A stretch of DNA of 64,000 nt from Sternotherus odoratus (GCA_032164245.1 JAVMKO010000003.1:92131890-92195889); one strand, 5' to 3'. Counted from the first letter of the stretch, positions 33,629 through 46,715 are shown. Program-made: numbers and translations. The notes: a model not told the origin generated them from the letters alone.

Positions 33629-36190
33629 TTAGTCTTAAGCCAAAAAGTGACAGGATCCTTTTGCTGTAATTGCTAAGTGAGAATTCCAAATATGAGGTTG
33701 GTTTATGCCAAATACAGTGGGAATATGCTCAAACTATGTCATCACAAGTATTGGAGCAGGGAGATATTGGTCATCAGGAGTTAGTAATACAGACAGTAAT
33801 TTCTGCAGAAATATCCAGTTATGTGAAGTGTTATAGCTATTTTCTGAACATTTAGGGTACAGAGAAAAATGGAGGGTTGAATGTATTTTTGTTTAAAAAT
33901 TTAGTTCTACAATTCTTTTCTGTTCTTCAGTTTTACCATCCTTCCCCTCAACCCCTTGCCACTCTCTCTAACAGCGCTCAAAGTGCTTAGCCCAGGAACT
34001 CATTTTCTTTTTTTTAACAAACTTAATTTATCTGGTAAAATTTCTCTGAAAATCTGTCTCCCCCTTTCCCCCCCTTGAAGGTTTTCACTGTAGTTGAATA
34101 TCACTTCAGTCCTAAAACTGGGAAACTATTTTGAGTGAAGAGCAGGTCTTTAGTAACTTGGACTACAGGCAGCTGATGCTGCAGTACAAAATTTAACCTG
34201 GGACACCTTAATCCTAAAGAACAACCTAGTGCTCAGAACCTTTGATCCCTTCTTCCAGCTCACTTATATTTTAACAGAAGTTAGCCATGCATGTGAGACT
34301 AGAGGCTCCATAAAAATGTTTCTCCAAGACACTTTAATACTGTACTAAAAATGAATTTCTTCACTCTGCTATGAGGACTTTGACAAAATGCACATGCACA
34401 CGCACTCTGTGTGCATAACTGTGAAAGGAGAGGTTGGTAATTAACAGATGGGACTCAGGGGATGCCCAGAAAAAAGCAGTGTCCTTTAGCTATCTAAAAA
34501 GTCAATATGCTCCTAAAAAGAACATGGCAGTAAGAGCCTTATATTTGGCCCAATTATAAATGATGCCAATCTGCATTGTCACCAGTGCAACTTGCTAGAG
34601 TACTCCCATGAGTGCAGAATATAAAGATTTTTCTTAACTCACGGAAAAGCATATAAAAGTTTAAAAGTTGAGAAATGTGATATCAAACAATCCAGTCTCT
34701 TTCCCCACTGGCAGCTTTCCCCCTATCTGGGCATGAATTACAAAAGTAATTCTGACAATGGCTGTCAAGTCTCAGAGGTTATGTTGCTTGCATTATTTGT
34801 GCTTTTTATAACACCATGCAAATGTGAAATCAGTTACGTTTGTACAAAATTATATACCTATGTACATTAATCCATATTGCAATAACTTCAACAGGTAAAA
34901 CAAAATAACAATAGCATGACCCGTGTAATCCTGAGTCTAACATTTGTAGTTCCAAAGCTGTTAATAATATGTAAAGTTATTTCTTGTCTAAACCTCATTT
35001 AAAGAAAGCTAGCTTTTATCAAAATGTAAATTGTCTGTTGGTAGAAGCTGAGAAGCAAGTGCTTAAATCTTGCTTGTTTTTTATATTAATCCTGGGCCTA
35101 GCTAAGCAATGCAACAAATGCTAACTGTATAACCAATGTTTCTTCTTGTAACAGACATCAATAAAATATGGCACCATTAAGACCTTCTTAATGGTGCAAG
35201 GAACATATCTCTAAATACAGATACTACTTTGTTCCAGCGTATTGCTTTGGCCCCTGAAATACTCAGGCTGCAGCCTGTAGCTTGTGCTTAAACTCCAAGC
35301 TTGCAGCTTCCTCTAATCCAATGTACTGGGTTAAAAAAAATGTTGATTTTCTATTTTCTGTTTTTAAGGTAGATTTTCACTGACTAAATAAAGTACAACC
35401 ACAAGTTCATTCCAATGTGTGTACGTGTTTTGTAGTTTCGACTCCCTTCTTGCAAATGGTTTCTCTGGCTATTGCTAAATTTCTAGACAATAGATTTGAG
35501 TTTTGCTTCTTGACAACTTAGTGTGGATTGACATCTTCTCATTCAGCTTTAGATCTGAATACAAAAAAATTAATTGCATGATTACACTGAAGCTTCAAGT
35601 GTGTGGGTGTCTGTATTAATGGATACATGTAATAAGCTATTTGGGAGGATTGAAGTTCCAGATTGAATTTAGAATTGGTGATTGTATTTAATGATCAGGA
35701 GAGGCTATGGAGTGAATTGTACACTTTTCCTGAAGTCAGGCAAAAATAAAGCATCAATGTGACTAAAATTCCAGCATACTACTGACATTGACTTGCCCTA
35801 GCAAATATGCAAAGCGCTCTGTACTGACTCTCTGCTCAGAGTTTTCAAACTGTTTCCAACACCAAAGGGGTAACTCAGCTTCTCCTTTGAGATGATACAA
35901 GTAAATAAAATTGCATAAAAGAGTTAAACACAGATATAAATATTGGGGCTATCAAATTATTGAAGATAACTTGCGAGCATCCTAATTATTAAACGGAACT
36001 GCTCAGTAAATGGGAGGTTATTAGACTGGCTCCTAGCATCAGTTTTTCTCAAAGGCTAATGTTCCCAGTTTCTAGCATAATAGGCCATAAACAGACACCA
36101 TGTTATCTTACTGGGATGGTGCTGTTTAGTGATGGTGAGGGACTTAAGTAGAACTTAACACCATCTGAGAATTTGATCCAATGTCTTACT
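33629..36190. other. Intergenic DNA, nothing assigned
   Basis: AT-rich sequence without recognisable gene or repeat. The only notable signal is the alternative poly(A) signal near 35386. Confidence 0.4.
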
Positions 36191-37500
36191 GTTAACACTT
36201 GCATTGTGTCATATATGTCAAATGGTGTATGCGTGCGTGTATGTACGTTCCCTTACTCCTTCCACACCGTTTGAGCTAGAGACTTGAAATTTGGTACAGT
36301 TATAGGCCTTAGGGTCCTAATCAGGGGAAGAGTCGAAAATTTTTCAAATCTCACCTCTGACGCCCCCCAGGGGTGAAATTCTTTAAAGCCATTCACATCA
36401 GCTGGGCAGCAGGTTAACACCTGCTGTTCTCTGTGACATAGTTATGATGTAATAATACCCCCCTCCAATGGACCCCGCACTCGCTCAGCTCTCTGCCCCC
36501 GCCCCCCCTCCAACGGCCCCGGCACTCGCTCAGCTCTCTTCCCTCCCCCCCCCAACAGACCCCACACTCGCTCAGCTCTCTTCCCCCCACCCAGGGCCCC
36601 CCACACTCGCTGAGAGCTCTCCCCCCTCAGGAAAGAATCAAAATTTTTAAAAATCTCACCCGCTCCCTCCAACACCCCCCCCCACTCGCTCAGCTCTCTC
36701 CCCCCTCCCACCCTCCAACGGACCTCGCACTCACTCAGCTCTGTGCCCCCACTCCCCCTCCAACGGCCCCGGCACTCGCTCAGCTCTTTCCCCCCAACAA
36801 CGGACCTTGCACTCGCTCAGCTCTCTCGCCCCTCAGGTAAGAATCAAAAATTTTTAAAATCTCCCCCTCCTCCCCCCACTCCAACGCCCCCCACCCACTC
36901 GCTCAGCTCTCTCCCCCCTCCAACGCCCCCGGCACTCGCTCAGCTCTCTTCCCCCCTCCCCCCCCTCCAATGGACCCCACACTCGCTCAGCTCTCTTCCC
37001 CCATCCAAGGGGCCCCACATTCACTGAGCTCTCCCCCCCCCTCAGGAAAAAATCAAAATTTTTTAAAATCTCAACCCCCTCTCTCCCTCCAACGGCCCCC
37101 GCACTCGCTCAACTCCCCCCCCCCCCCACAGACCTTGCACTCGCTCAGCTCTCTCACCCCTCAGGTAAGAATCGAATTTTTTTTAAATCTCCCCCTCCTC
37201 CCCCCACTCCAACGCCCCCCACCCACTCACTCAGCTCTCTCCCCCCTCCCACCCTCCAACGGACTCCGCACTTGCTCAGCTCTCTGCCCCCTCCCACGCT
37301 CCAATGGACCCTGCACTCGCTCAGCTCTCTGCCCCCGCCCTCCCTCCAACGGCCCCGGCACTCGCTCAGCTCTCCCCCCCTCCAACGGACCCCCACACTT
37401 GCTCAGCTCTCTTCGAGCAACGCTGGCTCCCCTTCCCCCCCCTCCGACGGACCCGAGCAACGCCGGGTATTTCTGCTAGTATATATATATATATTCTAAA
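36191..37500. repeat. C-rich minisatellite with higher-order units, within an unclassified element
   Basis: The core at about 36455-37470 repeats a ~35-45 bp unit, CCTCCAACGGACCCCGCACT followed by CGCTCAGCTCTC. At intervals it is broken by CCTCAGGAAAGAATCAAAAT plus an AT block; these AT blocks lie near 36645, 36855, 37062 and 37178, after a founder-like copy at 36337. The left flank (CCTTCCACACCGTTTGAGCT, TTGAAATTTGGTACAG) and right flank (GAGCAACGCCGGGTATTT then (TA)n) look like ends of a transposon I cannot classify. Long frames on both strands are repeat artefacts. Confidence 0.7.
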
Positions 37501-37624
37501 ACTTCAATTCTACTGCCCATATGAACTAAACTACAGAATAGACTAGCATAAATCTATATCAAGCAAAAGTTTATAGGTAAAGATGGATTTTTATATATAA
37601 CTGGAACATAAGGAAAATCCTGCT

Positions 37625-38330
37625 GCAGCTCTGGAGACTTCTTTGGGAACAGAACCACCATGGTGACTTCCTAGGTGGGAGCAGGACTTGGAGTGAGAGA
37701 AATAGGTTGGAACTCAATATTACAAAGCACCATGGTCCTGCACCTAGGGTCCAACAATAAGAGTTGCTTGGGGGAGGTTTGAGGCTTGTTAGCTGGAAGC
37801 AATGGAGGTGAGAAAGCCCTTGGTCTTTTGGTCAATTATGGGATGCCAAGCCACCAGTGTGCTGCAGCTGCGAAAAGGCAAATGTGCTCCTGGACATCAT
37901 GTGAGGCATTTCCTGCAGAGCTAGAGAAGTATAATGCCATTGTACAAGGCATTGGTGGTGTCAGCCCTCATTTGGAATACTAAATACCATTCGGGTCACT
38001 TGGGTTAAGGAAAGATGAATTGCAGTTGGAACAGGTGCAGAGAACTACTAGGATAATCAAGGGAATGGAGGGCCTAGGGTGACGAGACATCAAGTATTAA
38101 AAATCGGGACAAGGGACTGGGGGGGGGGGGAGGTGTAATAGGATCCCATATAAGAAAAAGACCCAAAAATCGGGACTGTCCCTATAAAATCGGGACATCT
38201 GGTCACCCCGAGGGCCTTTCTTAGGGAAATGGAGGAGGTTGGCTTGTTTAGGTAGCAAAAAAGGCTGAGAGGAATTATTTCTTGCTATAAATTCATCAGA
38301 ATGATAAACAAGATGAAGAGGTATTAACTA
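37625..38330 (+). mobile_element. CR1 LINE 3' region, interrupted by a MITE
   Basis: It holds CR1 3' polymerase-end blocks (for example CTGGACATCATGTGAGGCAT, TTGGAATACTAAATACCATT and GGTGCAGAGAACTACTAGGA), with frameshifts. A 134-bp hAT-like element with a perfect 8-bp target duplication is inserted at 38076-38209. Confidence 0.6.
38068..38217. mobile_element. hAT-like MITE, copy 2, inserted in CR1
   Basis: The body at 38076-38209 starts AGGGTGACGAGAC and ends CTGGTCACCCC. GAGGGCCT is duplicated exactly on both sides (38068-38075 and 38210-38217). The interior contains AAAAATCGGGACTGTCCC, as in copy 1. Confidence 0.85.
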
Positions 38331-39044
38331 CTCCTGAGTCTTACAAATGGGAGTGGAAAGGACTCCCCAGCCCCTATCCCCAGGTCAGATTGACAGGCCC
38401 AAATCTATGGTAAGTGGTGAGCAATTTAGCTATAGGCCTCACAACCTGCATGACTTATAACATTTACACATCTATAGCAGCCTTCCACTGAGGATCTCAA
38501 AGCTCGCAAAGCCCCAGCAGAAACTGGTAAGGCAGCTTTTGCTCTTGTATTGTTGGAGAGCGCTGGACATGATTCTCCAGCCCCCTTGCACTTGCATCTT
38601 GCAGAGTCAGTCACACCTGTGTAAAGTGAATACAAAACAGGAGCAGATCTGTATGGTTGTATTTCACACCCCTTTTCCCCAGGTCACGGCAGTGGAGATT
38701 AGCCCTCTCCCCAATTCCCCCCCCCCCAAAATCGCTCTTGGGTTTTAGATTCCTCTACTTTTCATTCCAGAACAGCAAGACTCTTAATGATCTGCAGGAC
38801 AAGATAAACTTATGTTGTTTAGCATTTCATTCGTTTTTGTTTTTATTTTAATCCCTTTAATTGAAGTTCTTACTGTCCATGATTACAGCCACCGTAGAAA
38901 TTGGCAAAATAACAGGTTTGAACCATCTTATTTGAGTGGTGCCATGATGCAGAAAGAGACAGATTACGGAGGATAATATTTATTTGTTGTTTGAATTCCA
39001 CTCTCTACCAGCATATTAGTTAGACTTTAAGGGGCTCAGCTTCT
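38331..39044. other. Intergenic DNA, nothing assigned
   Basis: No gene or clear repeat. A C-rich run (CCCCCCCC) lies near 38718-38727. Confidence 0.35.
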
Positions 39045-39265
39045 ATACCAACTGACCGAAAGATAGCTAATGTGACATCAGTTTTTAAAAAGGGCTCTCG
39101 AGGTGATTCTCAGCAATTACAGGCCAGTAAGCCTGACTGCAGTACCAGGCAAACTGGTTGAAATTATAGTAAAGAACAAAATTCTCAGACACATAGATGA
39201 ACATAATTTGGTGGGAAAGAGTTAACATGGTTTTTGTAAAGGGAAAAATCATGCTTCACCAATCG
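39045..39265 (+). mobile_element. CR1 LINE fragment
   Basis: Reads like the CR1 segment just before the RT palm: AAAAAGGGCTCTCGAGGTGA, TTACAGGCCAGTAAGCCTGA, ACATAGATGAACATAATTTG, TTTTTGTAAAGGG. Its end overlaps the start of the 28380-28630 copy. Truncated on both sides. Confidence 0.75.
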
Positions 39266-40142
39266 TGGAATAAACATGACTAACACATCTCAAAGAACAC
39301 CAGTAACCGAAAGGTATGATGATGAAATTGAGGCCCAAACAGAACTGTGCACTAGGTTCTACACCACTAGCCTATCAAATAAAGAGGCGTGGGGAAAACC
39401 AGGGAATTCAGTGCAGGCTTAATAGGATCAGCAGAAGAAATAGCCAGAATCTCACGTCTTCCTTTATGAGACCCAGTTGCTTATGGAAGTTATGAAGGCA
39501 GAAAAGCAATGGTTAATTATAATTAAGCCCTTAATTTCAAAAGGGGTAAAAGAATTGGAGGAGGAATTGGAGTGACAAACTGACAACAGAATGGGGATTG
39601 ACAAGAACTCCATAAAGCTTTATGTAGGCAAACCTTCCTGTCTTTTACTCTGCCCTCAGTAAAAGATAAAAAACCAACTACGGCTAGAAAAAGAATTTAA
39701 GCGATTGAGAATAATTAGAGTCTTCACGCAGGGTCAGAAAGAAGGAACCAAGTATACTATTAGTGGTAGATAGGGTAAAGCATAGAAGTTAGTTAACCAC
39801 AAAATTCCATGGGAACGTGAACAAAGGAACTAGAGACCAACTTCTGGATCTGCAGATGTTATTGCTTGAATGTGTTTATAGTTGAATATGGGAATCCTGT
39901 ACCAACCAGAAAGCTGACCAGTTGGAAGAAATTTGATGAGCAGAGACTTTCACCATCCAAAAGGAACTAGTACCAGGTGCAAACCCAAAGTATGTGAGTA
40001 AAATTTTCCTTTGTGCTTACCTGGGCAGGATTTACATAGTTTCTTATGTGCTTTTATTCTTTCATTTTGACAAATAAGTTACAGAATGTGTTTTTTGTCT
40101 TTTACAGGCAAGGCTTTCCTGTGCAGGCTTTAGTCATCTGAG
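39266..40142. other. Intergenic DNA, nothing assigned
   Basis: No reading frame or repeat family recognised. Confidence 0.35.
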
Positions 40143-40303
40143 TAATCCTAGTATCAGAGGTGTAGCCGTGTTAGTCTGGATCTGCAAAAGCGACAAAGAG
40201 TCTTGTAGCACCCTATAGACTAACAGATTTTAGGGCTCATGATCCCTAAAATCTGTTAGTCTATAAGGTGCTACAAGACTCTTTGTCGCTTGACTAATCC
40301 TAG
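40143..40303. mobile_element. Foldback SINE-like element with target duplication
   Basis: TAATCCTAG flanks the element on both sides (40143-40151 and 40295-40303). The 5' part carries GTAGCCGTGTTAGTCTGGAT. From 40189 to 40235 the sequence is followed, after an 8-base loop, by its reverse complement at 40244-40290, with one mismatch in 47 bases. Normal family copies (for example 53276-53415) do not have this inverted half. Confidence 0.8.
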
Positions 40304-42308
40304 CTCATGCCAGTAGCCCATTGATTTCAGGGAGACTTCACCCTCATGAAGACTTGCATGATCAGGCCTATAGTTAGTTCATACTTGACAGTGATTGGTG
40401 GAATAATGGTGGTGGGGGAGGGGAAATAATTCACCAAGTGTCTATGGAATCTTTCTTCATTATAAGAATTTTCATGTTCAGTTACAATAGGGTCCCCAAA
40501 ATATTGCTAAAGGATGCAGCAGCATAAACAATTTTTTTCACAAAGCAGGTCCACAAGGTGGGAACCCCAGTTGGAGTTGTCTACTTAGTCTGCTTCCTTA
40601 GGCAGTAATTTTGCTCACGTTTCCAGGGGATTGCACTGGTTCAGGAAGATTTTCTCTTGGCATTCTTCCATTTTTGTAGCTTAACCTCTAAATGATTTTT
40701 TTATTTCCTTTTGCTGGTTTGGTAGTAGAATTCAATTTCACCATCCCAGACTGGATCATTTGGTACATCTGTGATTGACTGACTGAGACAATGGCCTGCT
40801 ATATACAGGGCAAATATTGGTACCAAAAAACCCTTCAAACCTTTATTGTCTAGGCAGGGAAAACTAACTTCCTTGTGTAGCCCAAAGGGATTTTAAGGAT
40901 AACATAGGTCATACATAGATTGTCAATAGGAGGAGAGAATAGAGATCAGATCCACATGGGAGAATGCAAAACTAGGGGAGGCTACCTTATGCATGGAAGG
41001 GCCAGAAGGAAAGGATATAGATCCTAACACAGGACGGGGTTTGGATTTGGAGGTACAAGTACAGTCCTTTGTCTTCCACCCATTTGCAAATAATTCAATC
41101 ATTTAAAATCCCCATAGTAGATCAGATTCAGAAGTGATGTATAGGGGAATATAAAATATACATCAATAATCCTGTGTGAATCTAACAGATCTTGAGTGTA
41201 AATTACACATGGATGGAGCCAGAAAGTATACTTTACCTGTGGGTTGGCTACACCAGGAAGTTATTGCACTATGGATATTTTGGAATAATTCCCTCTATGG
41301 ACATTTTTTATTCCAGCTAGATAAAAAAACACATTAACATGGACAGACACCCATTGCATTAGTAGGACAATAATCCTACTAATATTTGAGCTCTTTTTTA
41401 TACAAACTGACTGCCTTTATCAATAGCAGTCTTTATTAGATATAGCCCATCTCCCTATATCTTCTGGCTATGGACAGAAGTATATTGTGATCTAGGAATA
41501 TCTTTTGTTGTTCACAGACCAATAATTAAATGACAGAATTCCAGTATCTTTACCAAGGTTAGCTCCTTTCTAGCTATAAACTCATTTATGATGTTAGAAC
41601 AGGTGCCTAATGATGGGGCATCTTGCTCCTAATTAGTCTTGTGCTGAAGATGAACAACAAAGAGAAGATATTTAACTGTCCAGAAAGCAATGAAAAAAGT
41701 ATCTATATAACTAGCACTATATATCTTGGAGAGTAGCAAAATATTTTCTAAGTGATTGTGAATCTGATGCTTGTACCTGAGACACCAACTGTTTTGTACA
41801 GGGTTGAGTGTTACTGAAATAAACTTGAGGACTTTTATAATACTGAAAAGTTATTTTACAATAACATTTCACAGAACAATTAATTTCTTTTAGACACTAT
41901 TTTATACCTATTAAAATTGAACTGAAAAGCAATTTCTAAAAACCAGGGCAGTAATTTGTTGTGTTTATATGCAGCAAGGACCACCAGCAGCAATGCTTGA
42001 ACTATTAGTATATAAAGTGTTAGTAAAACTAGCTGTTTCCAATGAAGTATCTTCCCCTGCACAATTAGAAAAGTTATTGGGAGGCTAGAAGACTATGGAC
42101 AAAAGAGACTTAACAGAAAGGTGATAAAAAGCAGTGCTTTACTTCTACTGTACACAGTGGTCTTAACTTTCAGAAGTGCTAATCAGCTGCTGCTTCCATT
42201 GTTTGCAACTGGAGTTGTGGGTGCCCAGCACTTCTGAAATCAGGCCATAGGTGTGTTTTATTTTTTAACCTCATGCACCAGCCCCACTGGCAGCAGTTAT
42301 CTTTTTAG
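40304..42308. other. Intergenic DNA, nothing assigned
   Basis: AT-rich sequence; no gene or repeat recognised. Confidence 0.35.
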
Positions 42309-42594
42309 CCTGGTCTACACTTAAAATTTAGGTCGACATAACTACAGTGCTCAAAGGACTCAAAAATCAACAGTCAAGAGCTGTAGCTATGCCAGCGTAA
42401 CCCCGTGTAGCCGCAGCCACACTGTTGGAAGAATGCTTCCATCAACCTAGCTACTGTTGCTTGGGGAGGTGGTGTTCTACAACTGCTGAAAAACCCTTCC
42501 TTCACGGTAGGCTCTGTCTATGCAACAGGGTTAAGCTGACATAAGTATGGTGCCATAGCTATTCTGCTATCGTTTCTGTACTGTAGACCTGCCC
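42309..42594. mobile_element. Harbinger-like MITE
   Basis: Starts GCCTGGTCTACACTTAAA and ends CTGTAGACCTGCC, imperfect inverted termini. Interior blocks (GGTCGACATAACTACAGTGC, GTTAAGCTGACATAAGTATG) match the 16949 and 33348 group. Confidence 0.6.
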
Positions 42595-43576
42595 TTTGGA
42601 AATACATTGGAGAAAACTCCCGTTGACTTCAATAGAGCCTGGATTCCACCCAGCACACTCAAGATTTCCTGCAGTATTGTTTTCTCTAATGTGGTGATCT
42701 CTTCAATTTTACCACTTAGGTAGATTTAATGAAGAACTCAGTCATAGCCTTCCTTCTATGTAAGAGACTTGTATAAAACCTTAAGTTTTATCTTTGTCTA
42801 AAAGGGCTAACTTGGATTGGATTTAATGTACAAAAAGGTGAAAGAAAATGTATTTCCACTGAAAACCAGTAGTACATCAATAGAGTTTCATAGTGCATTT
42901 ACAATGGCTTACAAGCAATTTTTCACCAAAGATCCCATGTTTTAGTGACCCTGTAGACTGGAATGTTCCTGACCTGAGGTGAAGGAAAAAAACAGACCAT
43001 GCAGTAGCATCAGCATACTGAGACAAAAAAATCAGCAAAAAATTCAGCGGTTCAGTCAATAACATGGTATTTAAAAATAACTGTTATAATGGGTACACTC
43101 ACACAAAACATTCTTCCTCTCTCTGTCTGGCTAAGTTTTCCTCCCTCCTTGAAGAAAAAGCTCATCAGAATGGGTTTGAACAGCTGAAGATATCTGAATA
43201 TACCACTTATTGGTGTGTAAGGAGATCTAATTTTACTCCTTTGGGTGCACTTCAGATAGGGACCACCAGAACCAGTGAAGATCAAATTACATAAAAGTCA
43301 TAATATCAGTTGAAGCCCCAAAAAGACTTAAAATGACAGTACTGAAAGTAGAGAATAAACAGTAAGACATAGCATGACATTATTTTGATATAGCATAGCA
43401 ATTCATAGGGGTACTCATCCTTGAAGGTTATACTATGCAGTAAATTCTTAGTTTATTTTAGTTCTGTCAGTCTATCACAGCAGTACTAAACTTACGGTTT
43501 AGATGATACTTTTGCTCTAAATCCATTATTTTTAGGTAGGTGTAATTTTCTTTAATACGCCATTTGTTCACTTATA
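42595..43576. other. Intergenic DNA, nothing assigned
   Basis: No gene or clear repeat recognised. Confidence 0.35.
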
Positions 43577-44999
43577 TCATAGAATCAAAGAATCTCAGGG
43601 TTGGAAAGGACCTCAGCAGGTCATCTAGTCCAATCACCTGCTCAAAGCAGGACCAATCCCCAACTAAATCATCCCAGCCAGGGCTTTGTCAAACCTGACC
43701 CTAAAAACCTCTAAGGAAGGAGATTCCACCACCTCCCTAGGCAACTGATTCCAGTTCTTCACCACCCTTCTAGTGAAAATGTTTTTCCTAATATCCAACC
43801 TAAACCTCCCTTTCTCCAACTTGAGACCATTACTCCTTGTTCTGTCATCTGGTACCACCAAGAACAGTCTAAATCCATCCTCTTTGGAACCCCATTTTAG
43901 GGAGTTAAAAACAGCTATCAAATCCCCCCTCACTCTTCTCTTCTGCGGACTAAACAATCCCAGTTCCTTCAGCCTCTCCTCGTAACTCATGTGCTCCAGC
44001 CCCCTAATAATTTTTGTTGCCCTCTACTGAACTCTTTCCAATTTTTCCACATCCTTCTTTTAGTGTGGGGCCCAAAACTGGACACAGTACTTCAGATGAG
44101 GCCTCGCCAATGCCAAATAGAGGGGAATGATCACGTCCCAGGAGCCGCTGGAAATGCCCCTACTTATAGAACCCAAAATGTCGCTAGCATTCTTGGCAAC
44201 AAGGGCACTTTGTTGACTCATATCCAGCTTCTTGTTCACTGTAACCCCTACGTCCTTTTCTGCAGAACTGCTGCCTAGCCACTCGGGCCCTAGTCTGTAG
44301 CAGTGCATGAGATTCTTCTGTCCTAAGTACAGGACTCCGCACTTGTACTTGTTGAACCTCATCGGATTTATTTTGGCCCAATCCTCTAATCTGTCTTTGT
44401 CCCTCTGTATTCTATCCCTACCCTCCAGTGTATCTACCACTCCTCCCAGTTTAGTGTCATCTGCAAACTTGCTGAGGGTGCAGTCCACACCATCCTCCAG
44501 AATGATAATTAATGAAGATATTGAAGAAAACCAGCCCCAAGACCGACCCTTGGGGCACTCCACTTGATACTGGCTGCCAGTTAGACATGGAGCCATTGAT
44601 CACTACCAGTTGAGCCCAATGATCTAGCCAGCTTTCTATCTACTTATAGTCCATTCATCTAGCCCATACTTGCTGGCAAGAATGCTGTGGGAGACCATAT
44701 CAAAAGCTTTGCTAAAGTCAAGGAATAACACATCCACTGCTTTCCACTCATCCACAGAGCCAGTTATCTCCTCATAAAAGGCAATTAGGTTAGTCAGGCA
44801 TGACTTGCCCTTGGTGAATCCATGCTGACTGTTCCTGATCACTTTCCTCTCCTTTTCGTGCTTCAGAATTGATTCCTTGAGGACCTGCTCCATGATTTTT
44901 CCAGGGACTGAAGTGAGGCTGACTGGCCTGTAGTTCCCCGGATCTTCCTTCTTCCCTTTTCTAAAGATGGGCACTACGTTAGATTTTTTCCAGTCATAT
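43577..44999 (-). mobile_element. CR1 LINE, 1.4 kb 5'-truncated copy
   Basis: The largest transposon copy here. On the minus strand it encodes, in broken frames, CR1 polymerase sequence: GNYRPVSLTSVPGKIMEQVL and FLDFSKAFDMVSH (44636-44974), a following RT/thumb region with [19 protein letters not shown] (44060-44596), and the C-terminal part [18 protein letters not shown] (43664-43990). The FADD-type catalytic box is intact, but frames are separated by stops. The 3' end at 43577 reads ATCATAGAATC on +, the characteristic short 3' tail motif of CR1. Less diverged than the other CR1 pieces, so probably younger. Confidence 0.9.
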
Positions 45000-45137
45000 G
45001 AAAGAGTTTTATTAACATCTCATGCTGCATGCTTCCCATAACTTTTATTTTACTTCAAAAAGAGTCCTATTGAGCAGATCACAAGCCAATAATCTTTGAT
45101 CAGACTCAAAATAAATCACATTCCATTTAATTCAATT
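45000..45137. other. Short intergenic spacer
   Basis: Between the CR1 5' end and the candidate ZBTB2 poly(A) signal; nothing assigned. Confidence 0.35.
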
Positions 45138-46715
45138 TTTATTCAATGAAATGATGTATAAAAACTTACAAATCTGAGAACTTAACTATACACAAAAAAG
45201 GATGATACTCAGTTTAAACATATACACAGAGCAGAGCTATGGTTTGTGCCTTGTCCTTCTCCCCTCCCCCCCACACTGTCTCCATTTACGGTGGGGCACT
45301 TACTCTGCCTACATAAGCCTTCCTATTGGCCCAATGACTGATCAGTGGGCTTCCTTACTGTTGTCAGCTTAGTCTTTAGGCTACTGGCAAAAAATCCAGG
45401 CATCTATAAAAAATTAAATATAAAAATCAGCAACTTGATTTTAAGTACAAAGATGCAGTGCTATCCTGAGCAATGCTATGGTATTTGCCCTCCCAGCATT
45501 TGCATACTTTGCCTTGGAGTCTAAAGTAATGGGAATCCCTTAATAGAATTCACTGGCTAGCACTGCAGCTTCACTTTTAAAACAACCATGATCCACAGCC
45601 ACCTTTCCCTCTGTCCGCTGATAGAAGATTAAACAAAGGGCCAAATCTTTTCCACCTTAAGTCATGCAATTAGACCCACTGACGTCTGAGACTGCTTGTG
45701 TGAATAAGGTGGTCAAATCTCTCTTCATATCAGGAATGACTCGGATCTATTGCTACAACACAAGTGAATGCAGCACTGATAACTGCACAGTGCGCGCTAG
45801 TATGCAATTTCTCTATTCTCTAGTTTCCTGCACGTCTTGGGTGACAGCACTAATTATATTAGTTTCCATTCAAACACGATAATAAAAATGCACACATCCT
45901 GGGGCAGTTTAAATTTAATTTAAAAATAAGTGTGGTGTAAAATGGCTAGTCTGTCAAATAACTAAAATGGTATGAACCTTTTTGGTTGAACTTGAAAAGC
46001 AGATGCCCAACTGTTTAGATAGGGTGTGTGCATTCATTTACCTGTATATACCAAACACACAAACACACACGCTTTCTATATATACATATAAAAAGATTGC
46101 CATCACATTATTATTACTGCTACTTTAGTCAAAGTTGACTAAGTAACTAAATTTTCTTGAATGGACATAATGTCAATGATGATACCTGAAATACATATCC
46201 CAGGGAATGCTTGAGGAAAAACTAAGACTAAAAACAAAGTTTCCTGGGTTCACGGTGAAAAGTTTTAAGCCTTTTTTAGTTATCTTACAGAGTTTGTACA
46301 TGTAGCTCTAAAAAGCACACTGCATCATCTGCTATTTCTTCTCAAAAGGAAGACTTGTTACCAGAGAAAATAATTATAATTAAATATATATATATTCTTT
46401 GTTTACCAAAATGGTATTTTATTTCTCATTACACACTTCATTGCATCTAAATATGCATTTAAATAATCTAAAATCTGTTTAAAATCTATTTAAATTTGAG
46501 TTTACTAGTACTATTGACAAAGTTAGCTGAATTACCTTTACATACTTTCCTTTGTATTAAAATTTATGCTGTGGTTTGAGGCAAAGGCCTTTTATTTATT
46601 TATTTGTGGGAGGGGCAAAATCCAATTGTTTACCATGCCAGTGTAGTTCTGGTTTCAGGGGGAGTATTAGTTTGATACAAATGAATGAACATTAAAAAAC
46701 TGATAGTTTTCACCT
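45138..46715 (-). other. ZBTB2: Probable ZBTB2 3' untranslated region
   Basis: Follows the ZBTB2 stop codon on the minus strand. It is AT-rich and repeat-free. Candidate poly(A) signals (TTTATT on +) lie at 46591-46596 and 45138-45143; the distal one would give a 1.6 kb 3' untranslated region. The true end is not determinable from sequence alone. Confidence 0.45.

Noticed and set aside
36742..37546. Pro/Ser/Leu-rich and Glu/Gly/Arg-rich frames of 75-170 codons
   Set aside because: Products of the minisatellite unit, open on both strands.
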